This document shows, piece by piece, positions 15,598 to 24,726 of a stretch of DNA of 64,000 nucleotides. A program made the position numbers and the translations under genes. This DNA comes from Pyxidicoccus xibeiensis. GTDB lineage: Bacteria > Myxococcota > Myxococcia > Myxococcales > Myxococcaceae. The notes beneath the pieces are model-generated. The model saw nothing but the letters and a program-made list of their open reading frames with translations, was not told the origin of the DNA and made no database searches. The stretch is taken from the NCBI RefSeq assembly GCF_024198175.1, contig NZ_JAJVKV010000016.1, positions 124,001 to 188,000 of the forward strand, given 5' to 3'. Within the stretch, counting starts at the first letter, position 1. The number at the start of each line of letters is the position of its first letter.

Positions 15598-18360
15598 ATG
15601 CCCAACCTGCTCCGTCCGGCGGCCCTGGCCGTCGTCACACTCCTCAGCGCGTGCGGTGCCCGGCAGAACGCTTCCACCGAGCCACCCGCCGCCTCCGCGC
15701 CGTCCACCTCGCAGCCCGCCGCGTCCGAGGCCTCCGCGCCCACGCCGCCCGAGCTGCGCCTCCCCACCGACGTGCGCCCCTCCGGCTATGTGGTGGAGCT
15801 CACCCTGGACCCCAAGGTCACCGCCTTCCAGGGTGTGGCGGACATCAACCTGGACGTGTCCAAGCCCACCTCCGTCGTGTGGATGCACGGCAAGCAGCTC
15901 ACCATCAAGGAGGCCACCGTCACGCAGGCGGGCGCCACCGTCGCCGCGCGGCCGGTGCAGGGCGGCAAGGACTTCCTCGGCTTCGCGCTGGAGCAGCCGC
16001 TCGCGCCCGGCACCGCGAAGCTGCACATCGTCTACGAGGGCGTCGCCTCCGAGAAGGAGACGGACGGCGCCTTCCGCGTGAACGAGGGCGGTGACTGGTA
16101 CATCTACACCCAGTTCGAGCCCATCGACGCGCGCCGCGTCTTCCCGTCCTTCGACGAGCCGGCCTTCAAGGTGCCCTGGCAGCTCACCTTCCACGTGCCC
16201 GCCGGCAACGTCGCCGTCACCAACACGCCGCAGGTGTCCGAGGAGGCCCGCCCGGACGGCGGCCGCACCTTCCGCTTCGCGCGCACCCAGCCGCTGCCCA
16301 GCTACCTCATCGCCTTCGGCGTGGGCCCCTTCGACTTCCTGCCGGCCGCGGATTCCGGCCAGAAGAAGGTGAAGACGCGCATCATCACCCCGCGTGGCCG
16401 GGCCGCGGAGGGCGCCTACGCCGCGCAGGTGACGCCGGAAATCCTCGCCGCGCTGGAGGAGTACTTCGGCATTCCGTACGCCTACGAGAAGCTGGACGTC
16501 ATCGCCGTGCCGCTGCTCGGCGGCGCCATGGAGCACCCGGGCCTGGTGACGTTCAACTCGCGCCTCATCCTGTCCAAGCCGGAGGAGGACACGCTGGGTC
16601 GCCAGCGCGGCTTCTCCGAGACGCAGGTGCACGAGCTGGCGCACCAGTGGTTCGGCAACCTGGTCACCATGAACTGGTGGGACGACCTGTGGCTCAACGA
16701 GGCCTTCGCCACGTGGATGACGCCGCGAATCGTGGAGTCGTGGCGGCCCAGGTGGGACGCGCCGGTGGAGCGCGTGCTCGAGCGCAGCGGCGCGCTGGAC
16801 GCCGACAGCCTCCTGTCCGCGCGGAAGATTCGCCAGCCCATCGACAGCGCCAATGACATCCACAACGCCTTCGACGGGATTACCTACGGCAAGGGCGCCG
16901 CGGTGCTCACCATGACGGAGGAGTGGCTGGGCCGCGAGGTGTTCCGCAAGGGCATCCAGCGCTACATGCGCAAGCACGCCAACGGCAACGCCACCGCGAA
17001 GGACTTCCTGGACGCGCTGTCCGCCGAGGCGGGCAAGGACGTGACGGGCGTCATGGGGACGTTTTTGGACCAGGGCGGCGCGCCGCTCGTCACCGCGTCG
17101 CTGGAGTGCGGCGCCCAGGGCGCGAAGGTGGTGCTCACCCAACAGCGCTACCTGCGGCTGGGCTCGAAGGCGCCGGGCCCGCAGTCCTGGCGGGTGCCGG
17201 TGTGCGTGGACTACGCGGCCGGCAACAAGGAGGCGCGCACCTGCACGCTGATGGAGGGCGAGCGCGCGGAGCTGGCGCTGGCGGACGCGAAGGGGTGCCC
17301 GGCCTGGGTGTTCCCCAACGCGGAGGGCGCCGGGTACTACCGCATGCAGCTGGCGGGCGAGGCGGCGACGAAGCTGGCGAAGTCCGGCCTGGACAAGCTG
17401 TCGCGCGCCGAGCGTGTGGCCTTCCTGGGCGACGTGAGGGCGCTGGCCATGGCGGGCGCGCTGCCCGCGGCGGAGGCGCTGGCGCTGGCGGCCCGCACGG
17501 CCAACGACAAGGACCGCATCGTCACCGAGGCCTCGCTGGACCTGCTCGATTTGGCCAGCCCGCGGATGATTGCGGAGGAGACGCGCGAGGCGCGGGCGCG
17601 CTTCGTGCGCGACACGTATGGCCCGCGCGCGCGGCAGCTCGGCTTCACCCCGCGCCCGGGCGAGGACGAGGACACGCGCCTGCTCCGCCCGCGCCTGGTG
17701 CGGCTGGCGGGCCGTGACGGCGCGGACCCGAAGCTCGTCGCCGAGGCGCGCGCGCTCGCGGACAAGTGGCTGAAGGACAAGCGCGCGGTGGCCCCGGAGA
17801 TGGTGGACGTGGTGTTCGCCATCGCCGGCACGCAGGCGGACGCGGCCTTCCAGCAGAAGCTCATCACCGCCGCGGTGGAGGAGAAGGACCGCAAGACGCG
17901 CCAGCACCTGCTCGGCGCCCTGGGCAGCATCACCGACCCGGCGCTGGCGAAGCAGAGCCTGGGGCTCATCCTCGACAAGCGCGTGGACCCGCGCGAGACG
18001 ATGTGGCTGCTGTTCGCCGCCTCGCAGAACGCGCGCACGCAGCCGGTGGCCTTCGACTTCGTGAAGGAGAACTACGACCGGATTGCCGGCGACTCGCCCG
18101 AGGCGCGCCTGCCGCTGGAAGTCGCCGGACGGATGGCCTTCGTCGCCGGCGGCTTCTGTGACGCGCAGAAGCGCCAGCAGGCCGCCGACTTCTTCACCGA
18201 GCGCAACGCGCGCGTCCCCGGCGGGCCCCGCATGCTGGCGCAGGTGCTGGAGAACGTGGACCAGTGCGCCTCGCTGAAGGCCGCGCAGGGAAGCAGCGTG
18301 GAGTCCTTCCTCTCGCAGCGCGCCGCCCCGCGCCCGCCGCAGGCGCCGACCACGCGCTGA
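15598..18360 (+). CDS. M1-family aminopeptidase, lipoprotein
   Basis: 920 residues. A short signal peptide with lipobox (LLSAC, Cys19) is followed by an Ala/Pro/Ser linker, then an M1 aminopeptidase of the APN type. Substrate-site motif GGAMEHPG is at 308-315. Zinc site HELAHQ has His345, Glu346 and His349, with the third ligand Glu368 in WLNEAF. The C-terminal ERAP1-like helical region is complete. It should trim N-terminal residues from peptides outside the cytosol, which fits a predatory, protein-eating lifestyle (inference). Confidence 0.93.
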   Translation: MPNLLRPAALAVVTLLSACGARQNASTEPPAASAPSTSQPAASEASAPTPPELRLPTDVRPSGYVVELTLDPKVTAFQGVADINLDVSKPTSVVWMHGKQLTIKEATVTQAGATVAARPVQGGKDFLGFALEQPLAPGTAKLHIVYEGVASEKETDGAFRVNEGGDWYIYTQFEPIDARRVFPSFDEPAFKVPWQLTFHVPAGNVAVTNTPQVSEEARPDGGRTFRFARTQPLPSYLIAFGVGPFDFLPAADSGQKKVKTRIITPRGRAAEGAYAAQVTPEILAALEEYFGIPYAYEKLDVIAVPLLGGAMEHPGLVTFNSRLILSKPEEDTLGRQRGFSETQVHELAHQWFGNLVTMNWWDDLWLNEAFATWMTPRIVESWRPRWDAPVERVLERSGALDADSLLSARKIRQPIDSANDIHNAFDGITYGKGAAVLTMTEEWLGREVFRKGIQRYMRKHANGNATAKDFLDALSAEAGKDVTGVMGTFLDQGGAPLVTASLECGAQGAKVVLTQQRYLRLGSKAPGPQSWRVPVCVDYAAGNKEARTCTLMEGERAELALADAKGCPAWVFPNAEGAGYYRMQLAGEAATKLAKSGLDKLSRAERVAFLGDVRALAMAGALPAAEALALAARTANDKDRIVTEASLDLLDLASPRMIAEETREARARFVRDTYGPRARQLGFTPRPGEDEDTRLLRPRLVRLAGRDGADPKLVAEARALADKWLKDKRAVAPEMVDVVFAIAGTQADAAFQQKLITAAVEEKDRKTRQHLLGALGSITDPALAKQSLGLILDKRVDPRETMWLLFAASQNARTQPVAFDFVKENYDRIAGDSPEARLPLEVAGRMAFVAGGFCDAQKRQQAADFFTERNARVPGGPRMLAQVLENVDQCASLKAAQGSSVESFLSQRAAPRPPQAPTTR

Positions 18361-18385
18361 CGTCCGGCGCGGCGTGAAGGAAGAA

Positions 18386-18417
18386 GGGCCCGGTGCCTGT
18401 CTGGCGCCGGGCCCTTT
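18386..18417. terminator. Bidirectional rho-independent terminator
   Basis: A 12-bp stem (18386-18397 with 18403-18414, one G-T mismatch) with a 5-base loop and a TTT run. It lies between the convergent aminopeptidase and crotonase genes and could stop transcription from both. Confidence 0.75.
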
Positions 18418-18465
18418 GTCTTGCCCGCATATAAAGGATGCGGGCTGGTGGCGTCGTACCCGGAC

Positions 18466-19221
18466 CTACTTCTTGCTACCCCGGGACATGAAGGCCATGA
18501 AGGCCTCCTGGGCCTCGGTGGACTGGAGGCGCTGGACGAACTCGGCGCCCTCGCGGGCCATGGTGGCGTGGACCTCGGCGCGGAGCGGCTCGCGGATGAG
18601 GCGCTTCGTCACCCGCACGGCCTCGGCGGGGCGCGAGGCCAGGGCGGTGGCGCGCTCGGTGGCCACCTCCAGCAGCTTCGCCTCCGGCACCACCTTGTTG
18701 ATGATGCCCGCGCGGTGCGCGGTGGCCGCGTCGAAGGGCTCGCCGAACAGCAGCAGCTCGCTGGCCAGCGCCATGCCCGCCATGCGTGGCAGCAGCAGGC
18801 TGCTGGCGCCTTCCGCACACAGGCCCAGCTGGACGAAGGGCATGTTGAAGCGCGCGCGCTCGCTGGCCACGACGTAGTCACAGTGCAGCAACATCGTCGT
18901 GCCAATGCCCACCGCGGGCCCGTCCACCGCGGCCAGCACCGGCTTGGGCGCGTCCACCAGGGCCCTCAGGAAGCCGAACACCGCGCTGTCCTCTCCGGAG
19001 GGCGGGTGCTCCATGAAGTCGCCAATGTCATTGCCCGCGGTGAAGACGCCTCCCGCGCCGGTGAGCAGCACCACGCGCACGTCGGCGTTTCCTTCTGCCT
19101 GACGCAGTGCGTGGGTGGCCGCCTGGTACATGGCATGCGTGAAGGCGTTCTTCTTCTCGGGCCGGTTGAAGGTGAGCGTGAGGACGCCGGACTCCAGCTT
19201 CGTCAGCAACGTGTCGGACAT
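18466..19221 (-). CDS. Enoyl-CoA hydratase/isomerase family protein
   Basis: 251-residue crotonase-fold enzyme. Oxyanion-hole segments are FTAGNDIGDF (~60-69) and DGPAVGIGTTM (100-110). Glu137 in LCAEGASSLLLP is in the position of a catalytic acid, and only this one of the two hydratase glutamates is evident. That pattern is more like delta3-delta2-enoyl-CoA isomerases than classical hydratases. A role in fatty-acid beta-oxidation is likely. It is monocistronic as far as the spacing shows. Confidence 0.88.
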   Translation of the reverse strand: MSDTLLTKLESGVLTLTFNRPEKKNAFTHAMYQAATHALRQAEGNADVRVVLLTGAGGVFTAGNDIGDFMEHPPSGEDSAVFGFLRALVDAPKPVLAAVDGPAVGIGTTMLLHCDYVVASERARFNMPFVQLGLCAEGASSLLLPRMAGMALASELLLFGEPFDAATAHRAGIINKVVPEAKLLEVATERATALASRPAEAVRVTKRLIREPLRAEVHATMAREGAEFVQRLQSTEAQEAFMAFMSRGSKK

Positions 19222-19320
19222 GACCCGGTAGCCTAGTCCCGGCGGAACAGGGGGGGAATGGCAACTTCCTCGGCTGCCGGACGACAATCCTCGGGAAGAC
19301 GAACTTTTCGAGGAACCTCC

Positions 19321-20778
19321 ATGAGCGTCCGCAGCGCTACCGCCACCGCCCCCTCCCTCCGCACGTCGACGGCCGCTGCTACGCCGCGCTTCGACGGCAG
19401 CACGCCTGCTCCCGGGACGGTGGTCACCAACGCCGCCCAGGTGACGAACCCGCCGCTCAAGGGTGACCCGAAGAACCGGAACGCGGACACGTACAACCAG
19501 GTCATCAACCAGTTCGCCGTGGGGGCGAACAAGCGCTACACGCCGCGCGACTCCAGCGGCGACGGCGTGAAGGACACCTTCTGCAACATCTTCCTGTGGG
19601 ACGTGACGCGCGCGATGGGCGCGGAGATTCCCCACTGGGTGGATGCGAAGGGCAACGCCGTGGCCCCGGGCAAGGGCCGGGAGATGAACGCCAACTCCAC
19701 CGTGGACTGGATGCACAAGCACGGGGAGAGCAAGGGCTGGCGCAAGGTGTCCGCGGAGGAGGCGCAGAAGATGGCCAACGCGGGCCACCCCAGCGTCGCG
19801 CTGTGGAAGAACCCGAGCGGCATCGGCCACGTGGGCGTGGTGCGCCCCGGCGAGGTGACGTCGCAGGGCCCGTCCATGGCGCAGGCCGGCGGCTCCAACT
19901 TCAACAACAAGCACGTGAAGGATGGCTTCGGCAGCCGCCCGGTGGAGTACTGGGTGAACGACAGCGGCACGGCCACCGGCAAGCCGCCGCCCACCACGAC
20001 GCCTCCGCCCACCACGACGCCTCCGACGGGCGGTAGCGCGAGCGTGCCGAAGACGGACATGAAGCGCGGGATGGAGGGCCCGGAGGTCCTCAAGCTGCAG
20101 AAGGCGCTCATCCAGGCGGGCTACATGACGCAGGCCCAGGTGAACACGGGCCCGGGCAAGTTCGGCCCGCTGACGGAGAAGGCGGTGGCGCGGTTCCAGA
20201 AGGACCACGACATCAGCCCCAACTCCGGCATCTTCGGCCCGAGGACGCGCGCGGCGCTGACCGAGGCGCTCAAGGGCAAGGGCACGGACAAGCCCAGCGG
20301 CCCGGGTCCCGTGACGGGCCCCACGGCGCCCACGGGCACGGACGCGGCGAAGGCGGCCAAGATTGACCAGATTCTGAAGGGGACGGGCCTGGCGGGTCAG
20401 GGCGCGCACATCGTGGCGATGTCCAAGAAGTACAACGTCCCGGCGGAGCTGGCGCTGGCGATGTTCCGCAAGGAAGCGTCGTTCATGACGGCGGGCTCGG
20501 CGGTGAAGAACAACAACCCGGGCAACCTGCGCTTCGCGGAGTGGGAGAAGCAGTTCGGCGGCCAGCCCAACGGCAACTTCGCGAAGTTCCCCGACGTGAA
20601 GAGCGGCGTGGAGGCCTACTTCCGGCTGCTGGGCGGCCCGGCGTACCGCGACTTCATCGACCGGGGCGACTACAAGGGCCTCATCAACAAGTACGCGCCG
20701 CCGGTGGAGAACGACAGCGGCCTGTACCACAAGCAGGTCCTGCAGTGGATGAACGAGTACAAGGCGAAGATCAGCTGA
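19321..20778 (+). CDS. Three-domain peptidoglycan-active protein without signal peptide
   Basis: 485 residues. Domain 1 (~50-215) is CHAP/NlpC-like, with TFCNIFLWD holding a likely catalytic Cys and GHVGVV a likely His. A Pro/Thr linker (PPPTTTPP repeats) leads to a peptidoglycan-binding type 1 domain (~240-325). Domain 3 (~345-485) resembles glucosaminidase/lytic enzymes (NNPGNLRF, then FPDVKSGVEAYFRLLG). The N-terminus is Ser/Thr/Ala-rich and has no hydrophobic core, so export must be by a non-Sec route or lysis. GAGGAA ribosome site before ATG 19321. Confidence 0.8.
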   Translation: MSVRSATATAPSLRTSTAAATPRFDGSTPAPGTVVTNAAQVTNPPLKGDPKNRNADTYNQVINQFAVGANKRYTPRDSSGDGVKDTFCNIFLWDVTRAMGAEIPHWVDAKGNAVAPGKGREMNANSTVDWMHKHGESKGWRKVSAEEAQKMANAGHPSVALWKNPSGIGHVGVVRPGEVTSQGPSMAQAGGSNFNNKHVKDGFGSRPVEYWVNDSGTATGKPPPTTTPPPTTTPPTGGSASVPKTDMKRGMEGPEVLKLQKALIQAGYMTQAQVNTGPGKFGPLTEKAVARFQKDHDISPNSGIFGPRTRAALTEALKGKGTDKPSGPGPVTGPTAPTGTDAAKAAKIDQILKGTGLAGQGAHIVAMSKKYNVPAELALAMFRKEASFMTAGSAVKNNNPGNLRFAEWEKQFGGQPNGNFAKFPDVKSGVEAYFRLLGGPAYRDFIDRGDYKGLINKYAPPVENDSGLYHKQVLQWMNEYKAKIS

Positions 20779-20807
20779 GCCAAGGACAGGCTCGGCGGTA
20801 GCTCGAG

Positions 20808-20838
20808 GGGCGGAAGGGCGCTGGCGTGCCTTCCGCCC
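20808..20838. terminator. Hairpin terminator between convergent genes
   Basis: A perfect 10-bp stem, GGGCGGAAGG at 20808-20817 with its complement at 20829-20838, and an 11-base loop. A short T-rich stretch follows on the + strand. It sits 29 bp after the peptidoglycan enzyme stop and 10 bp before the end of the convergent lipoprotein gene. Confidence 0.65.
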
Positions 20839-20848
20839 TTCGTGCGTT

Positions 20849-21457
20849 TCAGGGGCCTGGTCGTGGCGGTGCTCCGCCATCGAACTGGGAGGAGGGGGCC
20901 GGGCTTGTCGGCCCCGCGTCAGGCGACGCAGCCGTCATGGAGGGCAGTGCGTCGCCCTGCGCTGGAGGCACTCCGGGCTCCGCGGAGACTCCTCCATCCT
21001 CCTCCTCCTCGTCTGGGCTGACGGGAAGGAAGGGGCCTTCGGGCTGTCCATCCACGATGCGCCGGAGGATGCGGCCGTCCACGCTGATTGCGTACCTGGC
21101 GCCTGAGTGCAGGGCACGAGCCGTGCGGCCACATGCGGCAGGGTCTTCATCAATCCGGATGAAGATGACCGCCGCCTGGCGGATGACGCGGTAGCGCTGT
21201 GACTCCTGCTTGTCCCAGCAGGACGGAGGCGTTGCGTCCGGCGGAAGGAAGTCGTTGGCGGCGAGGGAGAGGGCCCGCAGCGTGGCCCCGTCCAGCTCGA
21301 AGGTGCCCCCGTCGTGCGAGCCGACCGCCACCGCGTCCTGCCCGAAGAAGTGAGGGAAGACGATGGTGAGGTCCTCTTCGCGCACGACCGGGCGTGGGCT
21401 CCGCACGCAACTGGAGAGCGGGAGGGCGAGCAGGAGAAGGGGGATGGTCTTTTTCAT
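20849..21457 (-). CDS. Hypothetical lipoprotein
   Basis: 202 residues with an N-terminal KK, hydrophobic core and lipobox (LPLSSC, Cys17). The middle part has no family that I recognise. The last ~60 residues are acidic then Pro/Ala/Asp-rich and low in complexity (EEEEDGG, then SPDAGPTSPAP). It lies 38 bp downstream of the JAMM-motif lipoprotein gene on the same strand, so the two are probably one unit with related, unknown jobs. Confidence 0.65.
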   Translation of the reverse strand: MKKTIPLLLLALPLSSCVRSPRPVVREEDLTIVFPHFFGQDAVAVGSHDGGTFELDGATLRALSLAANDFLPPDATPPSCWDKQESQRYRVIRQAAVIFIRIDEDPAACGRTARALHSGARYAISVDGRILRRIVDGQPEGPFLPVSPDEEEEDGGVSAEPGVPPAQGDALPSMTAASPDAGPTSPAPSSQFDGGAPPRPGP

Positions 21458-21495
21458 GGTGCGCTCTCAGGAACGGAAGTCCTGCGACGGTCTCC

Positions 21496-22236
21496 CTACT
21501 TCCTGTCGATGCGGTAGCTCGTCTCACTGGTCCAGGTCACCGTGGCCGTCTGCCTCCGCAGCCAACTGCCCGGATGGGGGGTCGTCCATTTGAGGACGTG
21601 CCCTGTCTTTGGGATGTACTGGAAGAACCCACCGCACGAAGGCCTCTCGACGTCGTCGGAGCCGGAGAAGAACGCGACGATGGAGAGCGGAACGCTCCCT
21701 GTCCTCGTTTCGAACTCGAGCCCGTGAATGGCCGCCATCGAGACGATGTAGCGGATGTCGTTGTCGGAGAGGGTGTCCTCGAACGGATGATTGTGAAGGA
21801 CGAAGAGGTAGCCGAGGCCATCTGGCGGGTATCGCCGGTCCTCCACGACGGGAGGAAGCGCGCAGCTTCTCTTGCGCGCATCATCCTGGACGACGTTCGT
21901 CGCCAGCATGCTCATCTCGTAGCGGTGGTCTGGGGTGTAATACAGCCAGGCGCAATACTCCTTTGAGTGCTGCCAGCGCAGCAGGAAGTCCTGAGCGCTC
22001 GGGCGTCCCGCCGTGGCGTGTGGCTTCTCGAGAATCAATGGGCAGGCCGCCATGAGCGCATCCGAGAACGAACTGAAGGGGCCGAAATCTGGCATCGGCC
22101 CAGGAATGCTCGTCAGCCGCTCACCCGGACGCGGTTGGACGACACCTGGAATGGCACGAGGCGGTGCGCATCCAGGGCCCAGGACCAGCCAGGCCAGGAG
22201 GCACCTCCACGAGGCCTTCCCTCTCGTTGATGGCAT
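21496..22236 (-). CDS. Lipoprotein with JAMM/JAB-type metalloprotease motif
   Basis: 246 residues; the signal peptide ends at a lipobox (LGPGC, Cys23). Residues 148-160 read HNHP...SDND, i.e. His148-x-His150-Pro, Ser157 and Asp160. This matches the JAMM zinc signature (HxHP, a short gap, then SxxD) of RadC, DUB-like and Tox-JAB domains. The helix after it (IRYIVSMAAIHGLEF) also fits that fold. A zinc-dependent peptidase or deubiquitinase-like envelope protein is inferred. It starts 18 bp after the PRPP synthetase stop on the same strand. Confidence 0.65.
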   Translation of the reverse strand: MPSTRGKASWRCLLAWLVLGPGCAPPRAIPGVVQPRPGERLTSIPGPMPDFGPFSSFSDALMAACPLILEKPHATAGRPSAQDFLLRWQHSKEYCAWLYYTPDHRYEMSMLATNVVQDDARKRSCALPPVVEDRRYPPDGLGYLFVLHNHPFEDTLSDNDIRYIVSMAAIHGLEFETRTGSVPLSIVAFFSGSDDVERPSCGGFFQYIPKTGHVLKWTTPHPGSWLRRQTATVTWTSETSYRIDRK

Positions 22237-22254
22237 CGGACAATGCCCCGGGCC

Positions 22255-23151
22255 TCACGGCCGCAGCGCACGCGCCACGATGGGCGCGAGCGTCACCACC
22301 TGGTGCGGGAAGGGCAGCCCGCTCGGCGGCTCCACGCTGTCGGTGCTCACCAGCCGCGTCAGGGGCAGCGTGCGCAGCCGCTCCACGGCGGGGCCCACCA
22401 GCAGCGCGTGCGTCGTCACCACGGTGAAGTCCTCCAGGCACCCCGCCTCGCGCAGCGTGCCCGCCGCCGCCGCCAGCGTGCCGCCCGTGGACACCATGTC
22501 GTCCACCAGGATGGGGCTGCGCCCGCGCACCTCGCCCATGAGGCCGCTGGCGTGCACCTCGTCACCGCTCAGCCGCACCTTGTGAATCACCGCCCACGGC
22601 CGGCCCAGCAGCCGCGCCAGCGCCTCCGCGCGCTTCACCGCGCCCAGGTCCGGCGCCACCACCACCGACTTCTCCGTCAGGTTCGGCCGCAGCGCCTCCG
22701 CCAGCAGCGGCAGCGCCGTCAGGTGCTCCAGCGGCGCGCCGAAGCAGCCCTCCAGCGCGGGGCTGTGCAGGTCCACCACCAGCACCCGTGAGAAGCGCCC
22801 CTGCGACAGCAGGTCCGCCACCAGCCGTCCACCCAGGGCCTCGCCCGGCCGGGCGCGCCGGTCCTGCCGCGCGTAGCCCAGGTACGGCACCACCGCCTCC
22901 AGCCGGGCGGCCCCCGCTCGCCAGCACGCATCCGCCATGAGCAGCAACTCCAGCAGGTGCTCGCCGGCGGGCGGTGTCGTGGTCTGTACGAGCACCACCG
23001 TGCGGCCCCGCACTGACTCGGGAATCTGCACGTGCATCTCCCCGTCCGGGAAGCGCTCGAAGTGGCAGTCGGTAATGGTGACGCCCAGGGCTTGGGCGAG
23101 TGCGCGGCCCAGGTGCGGGCTGGCGGTGCCAGTCAGGAGGACGGGGTCCAT
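22255..23151 (-). CDS. prs: Ribose-phosphate pyrophosphokinase (PRPP synthetase)
   Basis: 298 residues. It makes PRPP from ribose 5-phosphate and ATP. Visible motifs are the flexible-loop PYLGYARQDRRARPGE, the divalent-metal VVDLHSPALEGCF region and the PRPP loop ILVDDMVSTGGTL. It is shorter than the usual ~315-residue allosteric (class I) enzymes, and a second PRPP synthetase may exist elsewhere in the genome. ATG at 23151 was chosen; the upstream codons are Arg/Ala-rich and non-family. Divergent from the phosphoribosyltransferase gene at 23296. Confidence 0.85.
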   Translation of the reverse strand: MDPVLLTGTASPHLGRALAQALGVTITDCHFERFPDGEMHVQIPESVRGRTVVLVQTTTPPAGEHLLELLLMADACWRAGAARLEAVVPYLGYARQDRRARPGEALGGRLVADLLSQGRFSRVLVVDLHSPALEGCFGAPLEHLTALPLLAEALRPNLTEKSVVVAPDLGAVKRAEALARLLGRPWAVIHKVRLSGDEVHASGLMGEVRGRSPILVDDMVSTGGTLAAAAGTLREAGCLEDFTVVTTHALLVGPAVERLRTLPLTRLVSTDSVEPPSGLPFPHQVVTLAPIVARALRP

Positions 23152-23295
23152 ACCCGCAACCCTAGCGCGCCTTGCGGCCCGGAGGAGGGGGGCCCGCCGC
23201 TTCGCCCGGAGGCTCGCCAGCGGCCGGGCCTCTGCCCGAGCCTCCACCGCCAGCCGGGCCCACCTGCTTCACCTTGGGAGGTGGAGGACGGACTC

Positions 23296-23979
23296 ATGCG
23301 GTTTCGGGACCGAGCGGATGCGGGGCGCCGGCTGGCGACGCGACTGTTGCCCTACCGGGGCGAGCACGTGTGCGTGCTGGGCCTGGCGCGCGGAGGCATG
23401 CGTGTGGCGTACGAGGTGGCACGCGCCCTGGAAGCCCCCCTGGACGTGTGGGTGTCGCGGCGGCTGGGCATTCCCGGCCGGATGACGGTGCTCGGCGCCG
23501 TGTCCGAGGGCGGCGGGCTGTACCTGGACCGCGACGCGCTGAGGCTGGCGCCCATTCCCGAGGTGGAGATTCTCTCCATGGCGCGGGAGCTGGCCTTCGA
23601 GGTCGACGACGAGGTGCGCCGGCTGCGGGTGGGCGCCGCGCCGGACGTGGTGGGCCGCGTGGTGCTGCTGGTGGACGATGGGCTGGTGTCGGGCGCCTCC
23701 GCCGTCGCCGCGCTCCAGGCCCTGCGCGGCCAGCGGCCGGCCCGGCTCATCCTGGCCGCGCCCGTGGCCACGCCTCACGCGCTGGACCTGGTGCGCGGCG
23801 AGGCGGACGCGGTGCACTGCCTGGAGACGGTGCCGGCCCTGGGCGCGGTGTCCGAGGTGTACGACGAGTGCCGGCCGCTGCCGGACGCGGACGTGCGGCA
23901 GCTCGTGGCGCGCTCGCGGGAGCCGGGGCCGCCACGCGACGTGCTGGAGGCGACGGACCTGGGAGGCTTCTGGATGTGA
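23296..23979 (+). CDS. Phosphoribosyltransferase-family protein
   Basis: 227 residues with a PRTase fold. The PRPP loop is VVLLVDDGLVSGASA, and the N-terminal strand-loop reads VLGLARGGMRVA. GGAGG precedes the ATG. This type commonly sits beside small alpha/beta hydrolases, as here, and the substrate is unknown. It begins a tight four-gene run to 26428. Its divergence from prs, whose product is PRPP, is notable. Confidence 0.82.
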   Translation: MRFRDRADAGRRLATRLLPYRGEHVCVLGLARGGMRVAYEVARALEAPLDVWVSRRLGIPGRMTVLGAVSEGGGLYLDRDALRLAPIPEVEILSMARELAFEVDDEVRRLRVGAAPDVVGRVVLLVDDGLVSGASAVAALQALRGQRPARLILAAPVATPHALDLVRGEADAVHCLETVPALGAVSEVYDECRPLPDADVRQLVARSREPGPPRDVLEATDLGGFWM

Positions 23980-23998
23980 GACGAGGAGGCATGGCCAC

Positions 23999-24691
23999 AT
24001 GAAACACGGGAGGAGCACGGACCCGGACGTACGCGAGGTGACGGTGGAGGCGGGGGGCGTGCGGCTGGGGGGCAGCCTGGGGATGCCACCGGGAGCGCGA
24101 GGCCTGGTCATCTTCGCGCATGGCAGTGGCAGCAGCCGCTTCAGCCCCCGCAACCGCGCCGTGGCGCGCGCGCTGCGAGAGGCGGGGCTGGCCACGCTGC
24201 TGTTCGACCTGCTGAACGAGGCCGAGGAGGCAAGGGACATCGCCAGCGGCGAGCTGCGCTTCGACATCCCCTTCCTCGCGCGGAGGCTGGCGGCGGTGAC
24301 GGAGTGGGCGCGCGCCCAGCCGGAGCTGATGCCGCTGCGCTTCGGCTACTTCGGCTCCAGCACGGGCGCGGCGGCGGCGCTGGTGGCGGCGGCGCTGCAC
24401 CCGGACCTCATCCGCGCGGTGGTGTCGCGCGGCGGGCGGCCGGACCTGGCGGGGCCGGTGCTGCATCGGGTGCAGGCGCCCACGCTGCTGCTCGTCGGCG
24501 GGCAGGACTTCGGGGTGCTGGAGCTGAACGAGGAGGCCCTGGCGCGACTGGAGGGCCTCAAGGACATCCGCATCATCCGGGGGGCCACGCACCTCTTCGA
24601 GGAGCCCGGCGCGCTGGAGGAGGTGTCGCGCCTGGCGGCGGAGTGGTTCGAGCGCTACCTCGGCACGGCGGAAGCGGAGGCGCGCGCATGA
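23999..24691 (+). CDS. Alpha/beta hydrolase (dienelactone-hydrolase-like)
   Basis: 230 residues. Oxyanion region FAHGSGSSR, nucleophile elbow FGSSTGA (G-x-S-x-G), late Asp (GGQDFGV) and His (GATHLFEEPG) make a complete catalytic triad. It starts 20 bp after the phosphoribosyltransferase stop, with GAGGAGG upstream, and ends overlapping a possible archease start (ATGA at 24688). The substrate is unknown. Cytosolic. Confidence 0.85.
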   Translation: MKHGRSTDPDVREVTVEAGGVRLGGSLGMPPGARGLVIFAHGSGSSRFSPRNRAVARALREAGLATLLFDLLNEAEEARDIASGELRFDIPFLARRLAAVTEWARAQPELMPLRFGYFGSSTGAAAALVAAALHPDLIRAVVSRGGRPDLAGPVLHRVQAPTLLLVGGQDFGVLELNEEALARLEGLKDIRIIRGATHLFEEPGALEEVSRLAAEWFERYLGTAEAEARA

Positions 24692-24726
24692 GCATGGACA
24701 CGCAGGGCGGCATGCAAGGAGGAGCG

